The notes under the pieces are model-generated. The model was not told where the DNA came from. It saw only the letters and a list, made by a program, of their open reading frames with translations, and made no database searches. The translations under genes were made by a program, and so were the position numbers. Shown one piece after another: positions 34,781 to 43,151 of a stretch of 64,000 nucleotides of DNA (positions are counted from its first letter, which is position 1; the number at the start of each line of letters is the position of its first letter). Origin of the DNA: Bradyrhizobium sp. CCGE-LA001 (GTDB taxonomy: Bacteria; Pseudomonadota; Alphaproteobacteria; Rhizobiales; Xanthobacteraceae); assembly GCF_000296215.2 (NCBI RefSeq), contig NZ_CP013949.1, forward strand, positions 5,945,501 to 6,009,500. Reading direction: 5' to 3'.

Positions 34781-35371
34781 TCAATCCCGCACGCGCAGCG
34801 CCTCGACCAGCGACTTGAACGCACGGGCATATTCCGCACCCGCCCTTGCGATATCGGTGCGCCCGGCGCAGGCGACCGCGGCCTCCGTTACCGCGCCGAG
34901 CAGCAGCCGCGCCAGCGGCTCGACCGGCTGGCGCGCGATCAGGCCGGCCTCCATCGCCGCGAATAGCGCGCGAGGTAGCTTGCCGCCGAAGTGTTTGGCG
35001 TCGATCTCGCGCCAGCGCTCCCAGCCGAGCACCGCCGGGCCGTCACGCAGGATGATCTGGCCGGTCGACCCCTTCGCGGTCGCGGCAAAGTAATGCTGGG
35101 TGCCGGCAACCATCGCGGCGAGCACGTCCTTCTCGGCGCGCGCTGTGCTGTCGATCTCGACCACGAGGTCGTGCGAGACCAGGTCGAACACGGCCTCGAA
35201 CACCTCTTCCTTGGTCTTGAAGTGATGATACACCGCGCCCTTGGCGACGGAGGCGCCTTCCGCGATCGCGTCCATGGTGGTGGCGGCGAACCCCCGGCTC
35301 CCGAACAGGCGGCGTGCCGCCGTCAGGATCGCTTCGGTCGTCGCTGCACGCCGTTCCGCCTGTTTTGCCAT
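34781..35371 (-). CDS. TetR-family transcriptional regulator
   Basis: 196-residue repressor. Its helix-turn-helix at about 10-57 reads AILTAARRLFGSRGFAATTMDAIAEGAS then GAVYHHFKTKEEVFEAVF. The rest is the ligand-binding domain. It is transcribed away from the SnoaL-like gene across a 101-bp gap that contains a textbook promoter and palindrome. The GMC oxidoreductase lies 49 bp downstream on the same strand. It probably controls both the divergent gene and its own operon. Ligand unknown. Confidence 0.9.
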   Translation of the reverse strand: MAKQAERRAATTEAILTAARRLFGSRGFAATTMDAIAEGASVAKGAVYHHFKTKEEVFEAVFDLVSHDLVVEIDSTARAEKDVLAAMVAGTQHYFAATAKGSTGQIILRDGPAVLGWERWREIDAKHFGGKLPRALFAAMEAGLIARQPVEPLARLLLGAVTEAAVACAGRTDIARAGAEYARAFKSLVEALRVRD

Positions 35372-35407
35372 CCGTCTCGTCTAATCCATTCGGCCATCGG
35401 CAGCCAG

Positions 35408-35441
35408 TTGACTTTTCGACCACCGGTCGGTATTTACCGAC
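35408..35441 (+). promoter_or_regulatory. promoter with overlapping TetR-type operator
   Basis: TTGACT (35408-35413), a 17-bp spacer and TATTTA (35431-35436) form a good sigma-70 promoter pointing at the SnoaL-like gene. The palindrome GTCGGT-ATTT-ACCGAC (35426-35441) covers the -10 box, preceded by the related CCACCGGTC. A repressor bound here would block RNA polymerase. The adjacent TetR is the natural candidate. Confidence 0.6.
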
Positions 35442-35472
35442 TGTCAGTCTGTTTTAGCTGCGAGGGTACGCC

Positions 35473-35838
35473 ATGCCGAGTCGCGAGATCGTCGAAGCCT
35501 TTGCCAGGCGCCTGGAAGACGGCGATTTCGTCGGCGCGATCGAGCAGTTCTGCACTGCTGATGCCATGACCTACGAGAACAACGCCGCACCGACGGTCGG
35601 CCGCGATAAGCTCATCGCCAAGGAGCGCGGCGTGCTGGCGGCCTCCAAGGCGGTCAAGGCCGAGCGGATCGGGCCGAGCCTGATCGAGGGCGACCATGTC
35701 GCCACCCGCTGGAAATTCAGTTTTACGAATGCTGAAGGGGTGACGCGGACGCTCGACGAGATCGCGTGGCAGACCTGGCGGGGCGATCAGTTGATCGAGG
35801 AGCGGTTCTATTACGATCCGAAGCAGTTGGGGCGGTGA
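35473..35838 (+). CDS. SnoaL/NTF2-like fold protein
   Basis: 121-residue cone-shaped alpha+beta barrel protein. The N-terminal helix REIVEAFARRLEDGDFVGAIEQFC and the pattern YENNAAPTVGRDKL ... VATRWKFSF ... LDEIAWQTWRGDQLIEERFYYDP fit SnoaL-like domains. These may be isomerases, hydrolases or simple ligand binders. The start has GAGGG seven bases upstream. It is driven by the promoter described at 35408-35441 and divergent from tetR. Function not known. Confidence 0.78.
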   Translation: MPSREIVEAFARRLEDGDFVGAIEQFCTADAMTYENNAAPTVGRDKLIAKERGVLAASKAVKAERIGPSLIEGDHVATRWKFSFTNAEGVTRTLDEIAWQTWRGDQLIEERFYYDPKQLGR

Positions 35839-35858
35839 CTCCACTCCTGGGGGCCGGT

Positions 35859-35961
35859 GTCATCGTCCGGCTTGACCGGACGATCCAGTATTCCAGAGTC
35901 GGCGGTGATTAAGCCGAGAGGCCGCCGGGTACTGGATGCCCCGGTCGAGCCGGGGCATGAC
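35859..35961. repeat. 103-bp intergenic inverted repeat (family F)
   Basis: GTCAT...CCGGCTTGACCGG...ATCCAGTA pairs imperfectly with TACTGGAT...CCGGTCGAGCCGG...ATGAC. It lies after the SnoaL-like gene in a 329-bp gap before the GGDEF-EAL gene. Confidence 0.75.
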
Positions 35962-36019
35962 AGTGGAGTGAGCGGCATAGAGCTCCGCCGTCGCAACCGC
36001 AAAGACGACCACTGCATTT

Positions 36020-36040
36020 GTATCGATTTGTTATCGATAC
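36020..36040. promoter_or_regulatory. inverted repeat upstream of the GGDEF-EAL gene
   Basis: GTATCGAT-ttgtt-ATCGATAC, perfect 8-bp arms, lies 128 bp before the ATG of the GGDEF-EAL gene in an AT-richer patch. It could be an operator. No adjacent regulator gene is known to match. Confidence 0.35.
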
Positions 36041-36167
36041 GCGGGCTTTGCCACCTAGAAGTGATCACAGGGATCTTCACCAGGGTGGATAATTCATAGT
36101 TCGTCAAAGGTTTGCAGCAAGTCTCGGTTCCGCGCCGGAACACACGGCCCTCGCTGCTAGGCTCTCA

Positions 36168-38129
36168 ATGCGGACTCGAACGACCAGCTATTTCGCACGG
36201 CTGTTCGCCGGCGATTTGTCGGCCTTTGGCGGTCCTGCAACCGACGAAGCCGTGGCCGGCCATATCCGCGCCGAGCAGATGTCGCTGGTGCTCGGCTATT
36301 CCGTCGGAATCATGCTCGCCAATGCCTGTAACGCCATCGTGCTGGCGATCGCGCTGTGGCAATCACCGGACAGGATGCCCGCGCTGATCTGGGCGGCCGC
36401 GGTCGCCAGCGGCGCGATCGTGTTCGGCCTGCAATCTCGCGCGGCGCGCCGCATCACCAAGCCGCAATTCGTCTCGCGCCGCGCCATGCACCGCTTGGTG
36501 CGCAACGCCTTCGTCCTCGGCGCGGCCTGGGGCATCGTCCCGGTCGCCTTCTTCGCCCATGCCTCGACCGGCGGCCAGCTCGTCATTACTTGCCTCTGTT
36601 CGGGCATGCTGGCCGGCGGCGCGCTCGCGTTCGCCACGATCCCGATCGCGGCCATCGCCTTCACGGCGCCGATCTTCCTCGGCATCGCCATCTGCCTCGG
36701 CCGGAACGGCGATCTCGCTTTCCTGCTGATCGCCTTCCTCGTCGTGGTCTACGGCAGCGTGCTGATCCGCGGCGTGTTCGTGAACTCGTTCGCGTTCGCG
36801 CGGCGCGTGATGCGCCAGATCGAGGCGGAACGCACGGTGCGACAGGATCCCCTCACCCAGCTACCCAACCGCGTCGCCTTCAACGAGACACTCGATGCAG
36901 CGCTCAAGCGCTTGACGTTGTCAGGCGAGGAATTCGCGGTGCTGCTGCTCGATCTCGATCGCTTCAAGGAGGTCAACGACCAGTTCGGCCATCTCGCCGG
37001 CGACGAATTCCTGGTCCAGGTCGCAAGCCGCCTGCAACGCTGCACGCGCGCGGCCGAGCATGTCGCGCGCATCGGCGGCGACGAGTTCGCACTGGTCATG
37101 AACAATCTGGCGCGGCCGGAAGATGCGCTCGAGATCGCCGAGCGCTTCGTCGCGGCCTTTGCCGAGCCGTTCCGGATCGAAGGCCGCCAGATCGTCGGCG
37201 CCACCAGCGTCGGCATCGTGCTGGCACCACGCGACGGCACCACGCCGCCCGCCATCATGAAGAATGCCGACGCTGCGCTTTATCGCGCCAAGAAGGCCGG
37301 AGCCGGCAGCGTCCGCTTCTTCGAGGAAGCCGACGACAGGATGTCGCGCGACCGCAAGGCGCTGCAATCGGACCTCGCGGGCGCGATTGCACGAGACGAG
37401 CTGTTTCTCGTGTTCCAGCCATTCCTCGACCTCGACGACGACCGGATCACCGGCTTCGAGGCGCTGCTGCGCTGGCAGCATCCCGCGCGCGGATTGGTGC
37501 CCCCGAGCGAATTCATCCCGATCGCGGAGGAGACAGGGCTGATCAACGAGATCGGCGAATGGGTCATCCGCCGCGCCTGCGCGACCGTGGCGCAATGGCC
37601 TGATGAGATCAGGGTCGCCGTGAACTTCTCCGCGGCGCAATTTCACAACACGGCGATCCTGCAGACCATCGTGCAAGCGCTTGCCGACGCCAAGGTCTCG
37701 CCCAGCCGGCTCGAGATCGAGATCACGGAATCGATGCTGCTGTCGAAATACGGCTCGGCCGCATCGGTCCTGAACGCGCTTCTGCAACTCGGCGTCACCG
37801 TGGCGCTCGACGATTTCGGCACCGGCTTCTCCTCGCTCACTTACCTGCGCAAGCTGCCGTTCAGCCGCATCAAGATCGACCAGTCCTTCATCGGCGACAT
37901 GCTGGTGCAGCCGGACTGCGCCGCTATCGTGAAGTCGGTGATCTCGCTCGCGCGCGACCTCAACATCGGCGTCGTCGCCGAGGGCGTCGAGACCGCCGAC
38001 CAGCTCGAATATCTCCGTCAGATTGCTTGCGACGAGGTGCAGGGCTATCTGATCAGCCGGCCGGTGGCGGCGGATGGGGTGATGGCGCTGCTGGAGACGA
38101 AGACATATCGGGCGATTTACGCGGCGTAG
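36168..38129 (+). CDS. membrane GGDEF-EAL c-di-GMP protein
   Basis: 653 residues. The N-terminal ~215 residues form about six membrane helices of no named sensor family. A GGDEF domain follows with GGDEF intact at 303-307. The EAL domain has E431-A-L-L, the metal and catalytic segments DDFGTGFSSL and KIDQSF, and VAEGVET. Both halves look catalytically competent. The position five residues before GGDEF reads RAAE instead of RxxD, so the product-inhibition site is probably missing. Net effect on c-di-GMP cannot be told from sequence. Monocistronic. Confidence 0.9.
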   Translation: MRTRTTSYFARLFAGDLSAFGGPATDEAVAGHIRAEQMSLVLGYSVGIMLANACNAIVLAIALWQSPDRMPALIWAAAVASGAIVFGLQSRAARRITKPQFVSRRAMHRLVRNAFVLGAAWGIVPVAFFAHASTGGQLVITCLCSGMLAGGALAFATIPIAAIAFTAPIFLGIAICLGRNGDLAFLLIAFLVVVYGSVLIRGVFVNSFAFARRVMRQIEAERTVRQDPLTQLPNRVAFNETLDAALKRLTLSGEEFAVLLLDLDRFKEVNDQFGHLAGDEFLVQVASRLQRCTRAAEHVARIGGDEFALVMNNLARPEDALEIAERFVAAFAEPFRIEGRQIVGATSVGIVLAPRDGTTPPAIMKNADAALYRAKKAGAGSVRFFEEADDRMSRDRKALQSDLAGAIARDELFLVFQPFLDLDDDRITGFEALLRWQHPARGLVPPSEFIPIAEETGLINEIGEWVIRRACATVAQWPDEIRVAVNFSAAQFHNTAILQTIVQALADAKVSPSRLEIEITESMLLSKYGSAASVLNALLQLGVTVALDDFGTGFSSLTYLRKLPFSRIKIDQSFIGDMLVQPDCAAIVKSVISLARDLNIGVVAEGVETADQLEYLRQIACDEVQGYLISRPVAADGVMALLETKTYRAIYAA

Positions 38130-38139
38130 ATTTTTGTGC

Positions 38140-38263
38140 GGCCATCCTTCGAGACGCCCGCCTTTGGCGGGCTCCTCAGGATGAGGTCCTCATCCGCAGC
38201 GAGACTTTCAGACCCTCATGGTGAGGAGCGCCGCCGTGCGGCGCGTCTCGAACCATGAAGGCC
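38140..38263. repeat. 124-bp intergenic inverted repeat (family G)
   Basis: GGCCATCCTTCGAGACGC at the left pairs with GCGTCTCGAACCATGAAGGCC at the right, in pieces. Inner CTCCTCAGGATGAGG and CCTCATGGTGAGGAG segments are also related. It lies between the convergent GGDEF-EAL and vanB genes. Confidence 0.8.
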
Positions 38264-38274
38264 GACAACCGACC

Positions 38275-39255
38275 TCAAACCGCATCCGCCCTTAGCAGCG
38301 TATCCACCGTGATGGTGCCGCGGGCGCGGGAGACGCAGGCGCAGATCTTCTGATTGCTTCTCTTCTGGTGGTCGCTGAAGAAGACGTCGCGATGGTCAAT
38401 CTCGCCGTCGATGGCAACGACGTCGATGGCGCAGAGGCCACATTCGCCGCGCTTGCAATCGTACATCACGTCGTGGCCACTGGCGTTGAGCACATCCAGC
38501 ATCGAGCGCTCGCGCGGGATTTCGAGCTCGACATTCGAATCCCTCAGGCGCACCCGGAACGTCTCGGTCGGCAGCGTGCCGCTGGAGCCGAAGGTCTCGT
38601 AGCGGAGATCGGGCAGCGGATGGCCGGCGCCGATCCAGGCGTGGCGCGCGGCATCGAGCATGCGCATCGGGCCGCAGAACAGCGCGAGGGCGCCTTTAGG
38701 CACTGATGCGAACAGCGCGTCGAGATCGAGGCGCCTGCCTTCATCGCTCGCGTGGACGACGAGGCGGTCCCCGAGCATCGCGGCCAGATCGTCGAGATAG
38801 GCGGCCTCGCCGCGCGAGCGCACGGCATAGTGCAGTGTGACGTTGGCGCCCCGGCGGGCCAGCGCGTGCGCGGCGCCGAAGATTGGCGTGATGCCGATGC
38901 CGCCGGCGATCAGGCAATAATTGTCGCGCGCCCAGTCCACCGCGAGCAGCGAGGCCGGCTGGGTGATGTCGAGCCGCGCGCCCGGCTGCAATGACCACAT
39001 GTAACGCGAGCCGCCGCGGGAATCATCAGTGCGACGCACCGCAATCTTGAAGCCGGCGGACGAGGCTTCGCCGACCAGCGAATAGGATCGCGTCTCCGGC
39101 AGGCCGTCGATGGTGACGCTGATATTGATATGGCTGCCGACCGGATAGGCGGCGCCATCGAAATGATCCGGCTTGATCAGGAATTCGCGGATGCCGGGGG
39201 CGAGGTCGCGGGTCGAGACCAGCGTTGCCGGGATCCAGGTTTCGATGAAGCGCAT
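38275..39255 (-). CDS. vanB: vanillate O-demethylase oxidoreductase (reductase subunit)
   Basis: 326-residue electron-transfer partner of VanA, class IA-type reductase. The FMN/NAD-binding ferredoxin-reductase part has RSYSLVGE and LIAGGIGITPIFGAAHAL. The C-terminal plant-type 2Fe-2S domain has CKRGECGLC and a later CACVSRARG, giving the expected four cysteines. It passes NADH electrons to the Rieske centre of VanA. It is the last gene of the vanA-gntR-vanB operon, nine bp after the regulator gene. The symbol rests on its pairing with a clear VanA. Confidence 0.9.
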   Translation of the reverse strand: MRFIETWIPATLVSTRDLAPGIREFLIKPDHFDGAAYPVGSHINISVTIDGLPETRSYSLVGEASSAGFKIAVRRTDDSRGGSRYMWSLQPGARLDITQPASLLAVDWARDNYCLIAGGIGITPIFGAAHALARRGANVTLHYAVRSRGEAAYLDDLAAMLGDRLVVHASDEGRRLDLDALFASVPKGALALFCGPMRMLDAARHAWIGAGHPLPDLRYETFGSSGTLPTETFRVRLRDSNVELEIPRERSMLDVLNASGHDVMYDCKRGECGLCAIDVVAIDGEIDHRDVFFSDHQKRSNQKICACVSRARGTITVDTLLRADAV

Positions 39256-39264
39256 GAGACTGCC

Positions 39265-40017
39265 TCAATCGGTTGTGGTCTTGATCAGCGCAAGCGCCGG
39301 CAAGAGGTCCAGATGGGTCCGGTTGCGCAGCGCAAGGCGCAGGTTTCGCACGGCGAGCCGCGCATGCTCGCGCATGATGGCTTCGGCGCGGGCGCCCTCG
39401 CGGTTCTCGATGGCGTCGATCACGACGCGATGGTGCTCCTGGCCGATGACCAGGATCTGCTGCGCCTCGGGCAATGCCGATTGCGCCATCACGAAGCCGC
39501 TTGGGGACGCGAACGGCAGCGCCGAGGCGCGGTCGATCTGGCGGATCAGCGGTGGGCTGCGCGACAATTCGGTGAGCAGCGCATGGAAGCGCGCGTTCAG
39601 CGTGACATAGGACGAGAAGGCGTCGACCGAGATCGGCACCTGCCGCAGCAATTCGTCGATGGCGGCCAAGCATTCCTTCAGCGGCTCGAGATCGCGCGCG
39701 GAGACGCCGCGCTCGGCGGCGAAGCGCGCGGCGAGACCTTCCAGCGTGCCGCGCAGCTCGATGGAATCGGAGATGTCGCGCTCCGAGAACGCTTTCACCA
39801 TGAAGCCGCCGGAGGGGATCGCTTCCAGGAGGCCCTCCTCCTCCAGCCGCACCAGAGCCATGCGCACTGGGGTGCGCGAGGCGCCGGTGGTCTCCACTGC
39901 CTGGAGTTCGGAGATGCGCTCGCCAGGGCGCAGGGCGCCCGACAGGATCTGGTCGCGCAGCGCCAGCTGCGCCTTCACGGTCTGCGAGACGGAGCGGTCG
40001 ACCTCACGTTCGGCCAT
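39265..40017 (-). CDS. vanR: GntR-family (FCD) regulator of the vanillate operon
   Basis: 250 residues. The N-terminal winged helix spans about 14-80 (LALRDQILSGALRPGERISELQAVE, then TPVRMALVRLEEEGLLEAIPSGGFMV). The C-terminal FCD ligand domain has the metal-site histidine pattern NARFHALL, EHHRVVIDAI and REHARLAVRN. It is encoded between vanA and vanB with gaps of 3 and 9 bp, so it is part of the operon it is likely to repress. Vanillate or a related aromatic acid is the expected inducer. The paired palindromes upstream of vanA have the form typical for FCD proteins. Confidence 0.87.
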   Translation of the reverse strand: MAEREVDRSVSQTVKAQLALRDQILSGALRPGERISELQAVETTGASRTPVRMALVRLEEEGLLEAIPSGGFMVKAFSERDISDSIELRGTLEGLAARFAAERGVSARDLEPLKECLAAIDELLRQVPISVDAFSSYVTLNARFHALLTELSRSPPLIRQIDRASALPFASPSGFVMAQSALPEAQQILVIGQEHHRVVIDAIENREGARAEAIMREHARLAVRNLRLALRNRTHLDLLPALALIKTTTD

Positions 40018-40020
40018 GCG

Positions 40021-41070
40021 CTACTCCGCGGCCTGAAGGTGCTGCGGCGGATTTTCCTTCGCTACCATCTTGTCGATCAGCCTGCGCGTCCACATCGCGC
40101 CGGCGTCGATGTTGAGGTTGTAAAAGATGCGATCCGGGTTCTCGTCCATCGCGCGCTGCTGCGCTTCCAGGATCAGCTCGTCCTCGTGGAAGATGCCGGA
40201 GACGCCCTCGCGGATTTCAGTGGTGATGCGCTGCTCGCCGAGCTGATAGTTGCGCACGAAGGCCCAGAAATAATGACAGGTCTTCTCGGTCTCCGGCGTG
40301 ATGGTGTTGAGCACGAAGCCGTTGACGCCCTGCGAGCGGTCGCCTTCCGGCGCGCCGGTGCCGGTCGGCGCCACGCCGACGTCGATGGCGATCGTGCACG
40401 GGGCTTCGAAGCGGATGATCTGCCAGCGATCGACGAGACCGGGCTTGCCGAGCTGCTTGGCCCAGAACGGCGGCGGCTCGATGTCGCGCATCCAGCGCGT
40501 CACCGTCACCGTCTTCTCACCATGGGTGACGTCGAACGGGGCTTCGGCTACCGCCTCGTTGCCGATCGAGGAGCCGTGCACGAAGGTCTCGTGCGTGAGA
40601 TCCATGAGATTGTCGAGCACGAGGCGATAGTCGCATTTGACGTGAATGGTCTTGCCGTCGCCGGCCCAGGCCGGGTCGTGATTCCAGTGCATGTCCGGAA
40701 CGAGCGCCGGATCAGCCAAGGCGGGATCGCCCATCCAGAGCCAGATGTAGCGGTGTCGCTCGACCACGGGATAGGCGCGCACGCAGGCGGACGGATTGAT
40801 GGTCTCCTGCGAGGGCATGAAGGTGCAGCGGCCCTGCGCATTGTATTTCAAGCCGTGATAGCCACAGACCACGGTGTCGCCCTCGAGCCGGCCCTTGGAC
40901 AACGGCACCAGGCGATGCCAGCAGGCATCTTCGAGCGCGGCAACCGAGCCGTCCGCCTTCCGGTACATCACGATGTGCTTGCCGCAGATCGTCCGCGGCA
41001 GCAGCGCCGGCTTCACCTCGGCGTCCCAGGCAGCGGCGTACCAGGCATTCATGGGGAAGGGTTTTGTCAT
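40021..41070 (-). CDS. vanA: vanillate O-demethylase monooxygenase subunit
   Basis: 349-residue Rieske non-haem iron oxygenase that converts vanillate to protocatechuate and formaldehyde. The Rieske cluster ligands are C50-x-H52 and C69-x2-H72 (ACWHR, CGYHG). The mononuclear iron ligands lie in DNLMDLTHETFVH. MTKPFPMNAWYAAAWDAEV is the standard VanA start, at the ATG 41070. It is the first gene of the operon with gntR and vanB. The formaldehyde-detoxifying and protocatechuate genes are not in the window. Confidence 0.93.
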   Translation of the reverse strand: MTKPFPMNAWYAAAWDAEVKPALLPRTICGKHIVMYRKADGSVAALEDACWHRLVPLSKGRLEGDTVVCGYHGLKYNAQGRCTFMPSQETINPSACVRAYPVVERHRYIWLWMGDPALADPALVPDMHWNHDPAWAGDGKTIHVKCDYRLVLDNLMDLTHETFVHGSSIGNEAVAEAPFDVTHGEKTVTVTRWMRDIEPPPFWAKQLGKPGLVDRWQIIRFEAPCTIAIDVGVAPTGTGAPEGDRSQGVNGFVLNTITPETEKTCHYFWAFVRNYQLGEQRITTEIREGVSGIFHEDELILEAQQRAMDENPDRIFYNLNIDAGAMWTRRLIDKMVAKENPPQHLQAAE

Positions 41071-41102
41071 CAGTCTCACTCCCACGGCTTATGGATACGT
41101 TA

Positions 41103-41110
41103 TGTATACA
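41103..41110. promoter_or_regulatory. vanR-type operator copy 1 (leader)
   Basis: TGTATACA, perfect palindrome, 33 bp before the vanA ATG and flanked by CGTTA and TAACG. An identical 8-mer lies 73 bp further upstream. Confidence 0.6.
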
Positions 41111-41150
41111 GTAACGCGACGCAAGAAGAGTTCAATCTCAAATTTTTTGT

Positions 41151-41156
41151 ATTATA
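41151..41156 (-). promoter_or_regulatory. vanA -10 box
   Basis: TATAAT on the minus strand inside an AT-rich patch, 81 bp before the vanA ATG. The -35 region at 17-bp spacing coincides with the upstream TGTATACA copy and is otherwise poor. Confidence 0.5.
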
Positions 41157-41175
41157 ATACCTTAACTGCGTGTCG

Positions 41176-41183
41176 TGTATACA
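41176..41183. promoter_or_regulatory. vanR-type operator copy 2 (over the -35)
   Basis: Second perfect TGTATACA. It overlaps the position expected for the vanA -35 hexamer, so a bound repressor would exclude polymerase. Centre-to-centre distance to copy 1 is 73 bp, close to seven helical turns. Confidence 0.6.
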
Positions 41184-41207
41184 TAGTCAGCTCGACCGGC
41201 CGATGAG

Positions 41208-41291
41208 CGTCATGGTCGGGCCTGTCCCGACATCCACGTGCTGCCGCCGGCATCAAGGACGTGGATGCCCGGGACAAGCCCGGGCATGACG
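41208..41291. repeat. 84-bp intergenic inverted repeat (family E relative)
   Basis: CGTCATG..CGGGC..GTCCCG.CATCCACG pairs with CGTGGATGCCCGGGAC and GGGCATGACG. Closely related to 20986-21068. It lies between vanA's control region and the pgm stop. Confidence 0.8.
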
Positions 41292-41333
41292 ACCTTGCGT
41301 CAATGCTCGGATGAAATTTCCGGCGCGCAGGCG

Positions 41334-42980
41334 CTACGCCGCAAACACCTTCGCCAGCCCGGCCTGCGCCTCTTCCTGAATCCGCTTCAGGTGATCCGTG
41401 CTGCGGAAGCTTTCCGCGTAGATCTTGTAGACGTCCTCCGTGCCTGAGGGCCGCGCGGCGAACCAGCCGAAATCGGTCTCGACCTTGATGCCGCCGAAGG
41501 ACTGGCCGTTGCCGGGCGCCTTGCTCAGCGTCGCGCGGACGGGATCGCCAGCGAGATCCTTCAGGCCGAGCTGCTCCGGCGTGACGGATTTCAGGATGTT
41601 CTTCTGCGGCCCGGTGGCGGCGACATCGATGCGCGCGTAATGCGGCATGCCGAACTCGGCGGTGAGATCATTGAAGATCTGGCTGGGATCGCGGCCGGTC
41701 TTCGCCGTGATCTCGGCGGCGAGCAGGCCGAGGATGAGTCCGTCCTTGTCGGTGGTCCACACCGTGCCGTCGCGGCGGAGGAACGAGGCGCCGGCGCTCT
41801 CCTCGCCGCCGAAGCCGAAGGAGCCGCTGAGGAGACCGTCGACGAACCATTTGAAGCCGACCGGCGTCTCGACCAGCTTGCGGCCGAGCTTTTTCGCGAC
41901 ACGGTCAATGATGGAGCTCGACACCACGGTCTTGCCGATCGCGGCGTCCCTGCCCCAATTCGGGCGGTGCGCGAACAGATAGGAGATCGCGGTCGCCAGA
42001 TAGTGGTTCGGATTCATCAGGCCGCCGGTGCGCGTCACGATGCCGTGGCGGTCGGCATCGGTATCGTTGGCAAACGCGACGTCGAAGCGGTCGCGCATCG
42101 CGATCAGGCTCGCCATCGCGTATGGCGAAGAGCAGTCCATGCGGATCTTGCCGTCCCAGTCGACCGTCATGAAGCGGAAGGTCGGGTCGATCGCCTCGTT
42201 CACCACCGTGGCCTTCAGGCCGTAACGCTCGATGATCGGATGCCAATAATGCACGGCGGCGCCGCCGAGCGGATCGATGCCGATGTTGACGCCGGCGGAT
42301 TTGACGAGGTCGAGGTCGACGACATTGCCGAGATCGGCGACATAGGGCGTCACGAAATCGTAGGCGTGGACGTTCGCGGCCTTCTTCGCCTTGGCGTAGT
42401 CGATGCGCTTCACGCCCTTGAGCGCGTCGGCGAGATAGGCATTGGCGCGCTTCTCGATCACGGACGTCGCGTCGGTGTCGGCCGGACCGCCATGCGGCGG
42501 ATTGTATTTGTAGCCGCCGTCCTCGGGCGGATTGTGCGAGGGCGTGATCACGACGCCGTCGGCGAGGCCGCTGGTCCGCCCCTTGTTGTAGGTCAGGATC
42601 GCATGCGAGATCACCGGCGTCGGCGTGTAGCCGCCATCCTTGTCGATCATGACCTCGATGCCGTTGGCCGCGAACACTTCGACGGCGCTGACCAGCGCGG
42701 GCTCGGCCAGCGCATGGGTGTCGATGCCGATGAAGAGCGGGCCGGTCAGCCCCTTCTCCTGTCTGTAATCACAGATAGCCTGCGTGGTCGCCAGGATGTG
42801 GCCCTCGTTGAAGGTGTTCTTGAACGAGGTGCCGCGATGGCCCGAGGTGCCGAACGCCACCCGCTGGCCGGGATCGGCCACATCGGGCTTGCCGGCGAAA
42901 TAGGCTGTCACCAGCCGCGGAATGTTGGTGAGCGCGTCCGGCGAGGCCTGCTTGCCCGCCGCGGGATGAACATCAGCCAC
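41334..42980 (-). CDS. pgm: phosphoglucomutase (alpha-D-glucose phosphate-specific)
   Basis: 548-residue enzyme that interconverts glucose-1-phosphate and glucose-6-phosphate, supplying UDP-glucose for polysaccharide synthesis. Seen motifs are GTSGHRGTSF near the N-terminus and the phosphoserine loop ITPSHNPPEDGGYKYNPP. The metal loop DTDADRHGIV, the sugar loop GEESAGASF and the phosphate-binding ARPSGTEDVYKIYAES also fit. The GTG start at 42980 has GAGG upstream and gives VADVHPAAGKQ. The upstream extension of the frame is not credible. Monocistronic; it could feed the polysaccharide locus to the right. Confidence 0.93.
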   Translation of the reverse strand: MADVHPAAGKQASPDALTNIPRLVTAYFAGKPDVADPGQRVAFGTSGHRGTSFKNTFNEGHILATTQAICDYRQEKGLTGPLFIGIDTHALAEPALVSAVEVFAANGIEVMIDKDGGYTPTPVISHAILTYNKGRTSGLADGVVITPSHNPPEDGGYKYNPPHGGPADTDATSVIEKRANAYLADALKGVKRIDYAKAKKAANVHAYDFVTPYVADLGNVVDLDLVKSAGVNIGIDPLGGAAVHYWHPIIERYGLKATVVNEAIDPTFRFMTVDWDGKIRMDCSSPYAMASLIAMRDRFDVAFANDTDADRHGIVTRTGGLMNPNHYLATAISYLFAHRPNWGRDAAIGKTVVSSSIIDRVAKKLGRKLVETPVGFKWFVDGLLSGSFGFGGEESAGASFLRRDGTVWTTDKDGLILGLLAAEITAKTGRDPSQIFNDLTAEFGMPHYARIDVAATGPQKNILKSVTPEQLGLKDLAGDPVRATLSKAPGNGQSFGGIKVETDFGWFAARPSGTEDVYKIYAESFRSTDHLKRIQEEAQAGLAKVFAA

Positions 42981-43151
42981 TGAAGTACCTCGTCCTGTCG
43001 CAAGAGATCGCGGGGGATACCATAGCATCGGCCCAGACCCCGCCAAGAGCACAACACGCGCGAGGGAGCAGGCGTTCCTTGGGCCAGCTGTGCTTCCTCC
43101 CTATTAACGGGATCATGCTATGGTTCGCCATCGAGGCCTTCGAATGGTGCC

